From positions 1-7,809 of the forward strand of contig JALRBB010000419.1 in assembly GCA_023257915.1 (NCBI GenBank): a DNA stretch of 7,809 nt. Direction: 5' to 3'. A model generated the notes under the pieces. It did not search any database, was not told the origin of the DNA, and saw nothing but the letters and a program-made list of their open reading frames with translations. The position numbers were made by a program, and so were the translations under genes. Shown here one piece after another: positions 6,964 to 7,809 of this stretch; position 1 is the stretch's first letter, and every line of letters begins with the position of its first letter. The DNA is from Quisquiliibacterium sp. Its GTDB lineage: Bacteria; Pseudomonadota; Gammaproteobacteria; Burkholderiales; Burkholderiaceae_E.

Positions 6964-7005
6964 CCAGGAAAGAGCTGCAAGAAAAAGGTCGAAGCAAGGA
7001 GTCAA

Positions 7006-7275
7006 TCAGGAGGGTTTATCCACCGAGAAATTCGCACTTCGGCGGATTTCCTCAATATGGTTGTTGTCGTAACTTTTGGCGCGAATGTCCAAGGCTCGCT
7101 GCTCCGCCCAGGCGTCGTCGATCATGCCTGCTCTGTGGCTGAGGATGTGGACCAGAAGCAGAACCCCCCATCCCATTAGTGGCCAGACAGCCCACCAGGG
7201 GGGGCCTTGCATCAGATTGAACAGCGTGAGCACGGTGTTGACCGCAACGAATGCTGTCAGGTGAAGACGGAGCAT
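7006..7275 (-). CDS. Small 2TM-domain membrane protein, function unknown
   Basis: This 89-aa protein has two predicted membrane helices, about residues 6-22 and 28-46, and a charged, soluble C-terminal tail (47-89). The layout resembles 2TM-domain proteins: H5 and N13 in the first helix (LHLTAFVAVN), a short PPWW turn, then GWG (35-37) and H43 in the second (LLLVHILSH). That domain occurs alone or attached to signalling proteins, and its role is not established. The start is ATG at 7275, whose A is also the last base of the preceding gene's TGA, with AAGGGA just upstream (7284-7279). A longer in-frame reading to 7353 would overlap the neighbour by 79 bases and is rejected. The gene ends 42 bases from the oppositely oriented racemase gene, with no clear hairpin terminator between. 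A C7 run (the PP codons; 7 G on the plus strand at 7198-7204) lies in the coding sequence. Confidence 0.75.
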   Translation of the reverse strand: MLRLHLTAFVAVNTVLTLFNLMQGPPWWAVWPLMGWGVLLLVHILSHRAGMIDDAWAEQRALDIRAKSYDNNHIEEIRRSANFSVDKPS

Positions 7276-7724
7276 CAGTCCCTTTCGGCGACCCTCATCA
7301 GAGCAGCATGCCGACGCGCCACCGACATGAGCCTGAGAACGTACGCGGTCCAAAGCAACCCAACGATCACTAGCAGTGACTTATCGACCAAGTCTAAACC
7401 CTGATGGAAGCCGAAAAACCCGAAGTAAAGCAGAACCGCGACGGGAGCACTTGCACAGTAGGTCGCCGCCCAAGGGTTGCGAGTCATTCCAAGCAGCACC
7501 GAGGCGCAAACCTGTGTAAACGCGAAAAACGACACTACCAACGCATCGCCATGGGGCAGATGCTGCGAAAGGGCTGCCAGGGAAACAAGCAGGAAAAAAA
7601 CCCCCGAAAGCACGGAGTAGTACAAGATCTCATGCACTGCCTGTTCAAGTGTCAGGTGCTTGACTGCTACCCGATAAGGGGTACGCCGGTCATCCCAAAC
7701 ATACTTTCGGAAGTACTTGTCCAA
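7275..7724 (-). CDS. Conserved-looking four-helix membrane protein, function unknown
   Basis: This 149-aa protein is not assigned to a family I can name. A hydrophilic N-terminus (1-30) with MDKYFRKYVWDDRRTPY is followed by four predicted membrane helices, about residues 34-53, 58-79, 88-106 and 113-132, and a short basic tail (RLMSVARRHAALMRVAERD). The YxWDDxRTPY opening followed by a helix-rich body recalls hypothetical proteins in other Proteobacteria, but this is from memory and is unchecked. The start is probably TTG at 7724. It is the first start-like codon after an in-frame TAA at 7739-7737, and AAGAAAG lies about 8 bases upstream. It shares one base with the downstream 2TM gene, so the two are almost certainly co-translated and may form a complex. 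Its codons are less GC-rich than those of the operon at left. Confidence 0.7.
   Translation of the reverse strand: MDKYFRKYVWDDRRTPYRVAVKHLTLEQAVHEILYYSVLSGVFFLLVSLAALSQHLPHGDALVVSFFAFTQVCASVLLGMTRNPWAATYCASAPVAVLLYFGFFGFHQGLDLVDKSLLVIVGLLWTAYVLRLMSVARRHAALMRVAERD
7279..7284 (-). promoter_or_regulatory. Ribosome binding site of the 2TM-domain gene
   Basis: AAGGGA on the minus strand, three bases before the ATG at 7275 and inside the last codons of the upstream four-helix gene. With the shared TGA/ATG base it supports the shorter 89-aa reading and translational coupling of the pair. Confidence 0.55.
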
Positions 7725-7741
7725 TGGGGTACTTTCTTAGT

Positions 7742-7772
7742 CGCCAGTAAGAATTTTGGAGGTCTGCTGGCG
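7742..7772. repeat. Inverted repeat upstream of the four-helix membrane protein gene
   Basis: CGCCAG (7742-7747) and CTGGCG (7767-7772) form 6-base arms around a 19-base loop. It lies just upstream of the start at 7724 on the minus strand, and its inner arm ends about 18 bases from the start codon. It could be an operator or an mRNA leader structure. No T-run follows on either strand. Confidence 0.4.
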
Positions 7773-7773
7773 T

Positions 7774-7801
7774 ACTCGCTCATCCGGTGCGGCTAGCGAG
7801 T
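7774..7801. repeat. Second inverted repeat adjoining the first
   Basis: ACTCGCT (7774-7780) and AGCGAGT (7795-7801) form 7-base arms around a 14-base loop. Within the loop CCG-GTG-CGG (7784-7792) can pair again, extending the stem past a small bulge. It starts one base after the first inverted repeat. On the minus strand TTGACT, a good sigma70 -35 match, overlaps its outer arm, but no matching -10 is visible at normal spacing. Confidence 0.4.
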
Positions 7802-7809
7802 CAATCGCC

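Noticed and set aside
6246..6980. 244-aa minus-strand open frame opposite the racemase gene
   Set aside because: The plus-strand product has both catalytic cysteine motifs. The minus-strand product is Ser/Arg/Ala-rich with no domain.
6964..7005. Bidirectional terminator between the convergent racemase and 2TM genes
   Set aside because: I looked for a GC-rich stem with flanking T or A runs and found none in these 42 bases. An A5 run is present without a stem.
7276..7353. N-terminal extension of the 2TM gene to 7353
   Set aside because: It would overlap the four-helix gene by 79 bases and add a hydrophilic segment not expected for the domain. The ATG at 7275 has its own ribosome site.
7774..7801. 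Integron attC site or rho-independent terminator
   Set aside because: The arms lack the attC core-site sequences and no T-run follows on either strand.

Overview
The window looks like chromosomal DNA from a high-GC Gram-negative bacterium, most likely a betaproteobacterium. This placement is inferred from gene content, GC-rich codon use and general family resemblance, not from a database search. No rRNA, tRNA, insertion sequence, CRISPR array or replication origin was seen. No gene-free stretch exceeds about 125 bases.

Layout. Positions 1-6101 hold six genes, all read leftward and tightly packed. In transcription order they are: a TRAP-transporter periplasmic binding protein (dctP-type, 6101-5136); its small membrane subunit (dctQ-type, 5112-4594); its large membrane subunit (dctM-type, 4587-3286); a DadA-family FAD D-amino acid dehydrogenase (3282-2035); a bifunctional NAD(P)H-hydrate epimerase/dehydratase (2027-498); and the N-terminal part of glucose-6-phosphate isomerase (pgi, from 477 off the left edge). 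The gaps are 23, 6, 3, 7 and 20 bases, so these are probably one operon. Across a 124-base divergent control region, an Asp/Glu-racemase-superfamily enzyme (6226-6963) is read rightward. Facing it, on the minus strand, are two small membrane proteins of unknown function (7724-7275 and 7275-7006) that share one base at their junction.

How the genes may work together. A TRAP importer, a D-amino acid dehydrogenase and a divergent racemase-like enzyme suggest an uptake-and-catabolism module for an amino acid or related carboxylate. The binding protein would capture it in the periplasm and DctQM would import it with an ion gradient. The racemase-like enzyme would interconvert stereoisomers, and DadA would oxidise the D-form to a 2-oxo acid plus ammonia, passing electrons to the respiratory chain. 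The substrate cannot be read from sequence, and no transcriptional regulator lies in the window. NnrDE (nicotinamide cofactor repair) and Pgi (central sugar metabolism) are housekeeping enzymes that seem to be co-transcribed downstream.

The right end (about 7600-7809) is visibly less GC-rich than the operon. Nothing here is clearly a new system. The best leads are the racemase/TRAP/DadA module, the overlapping pair of small membrane proteins, and paired inverted repeats upstream of that pair.
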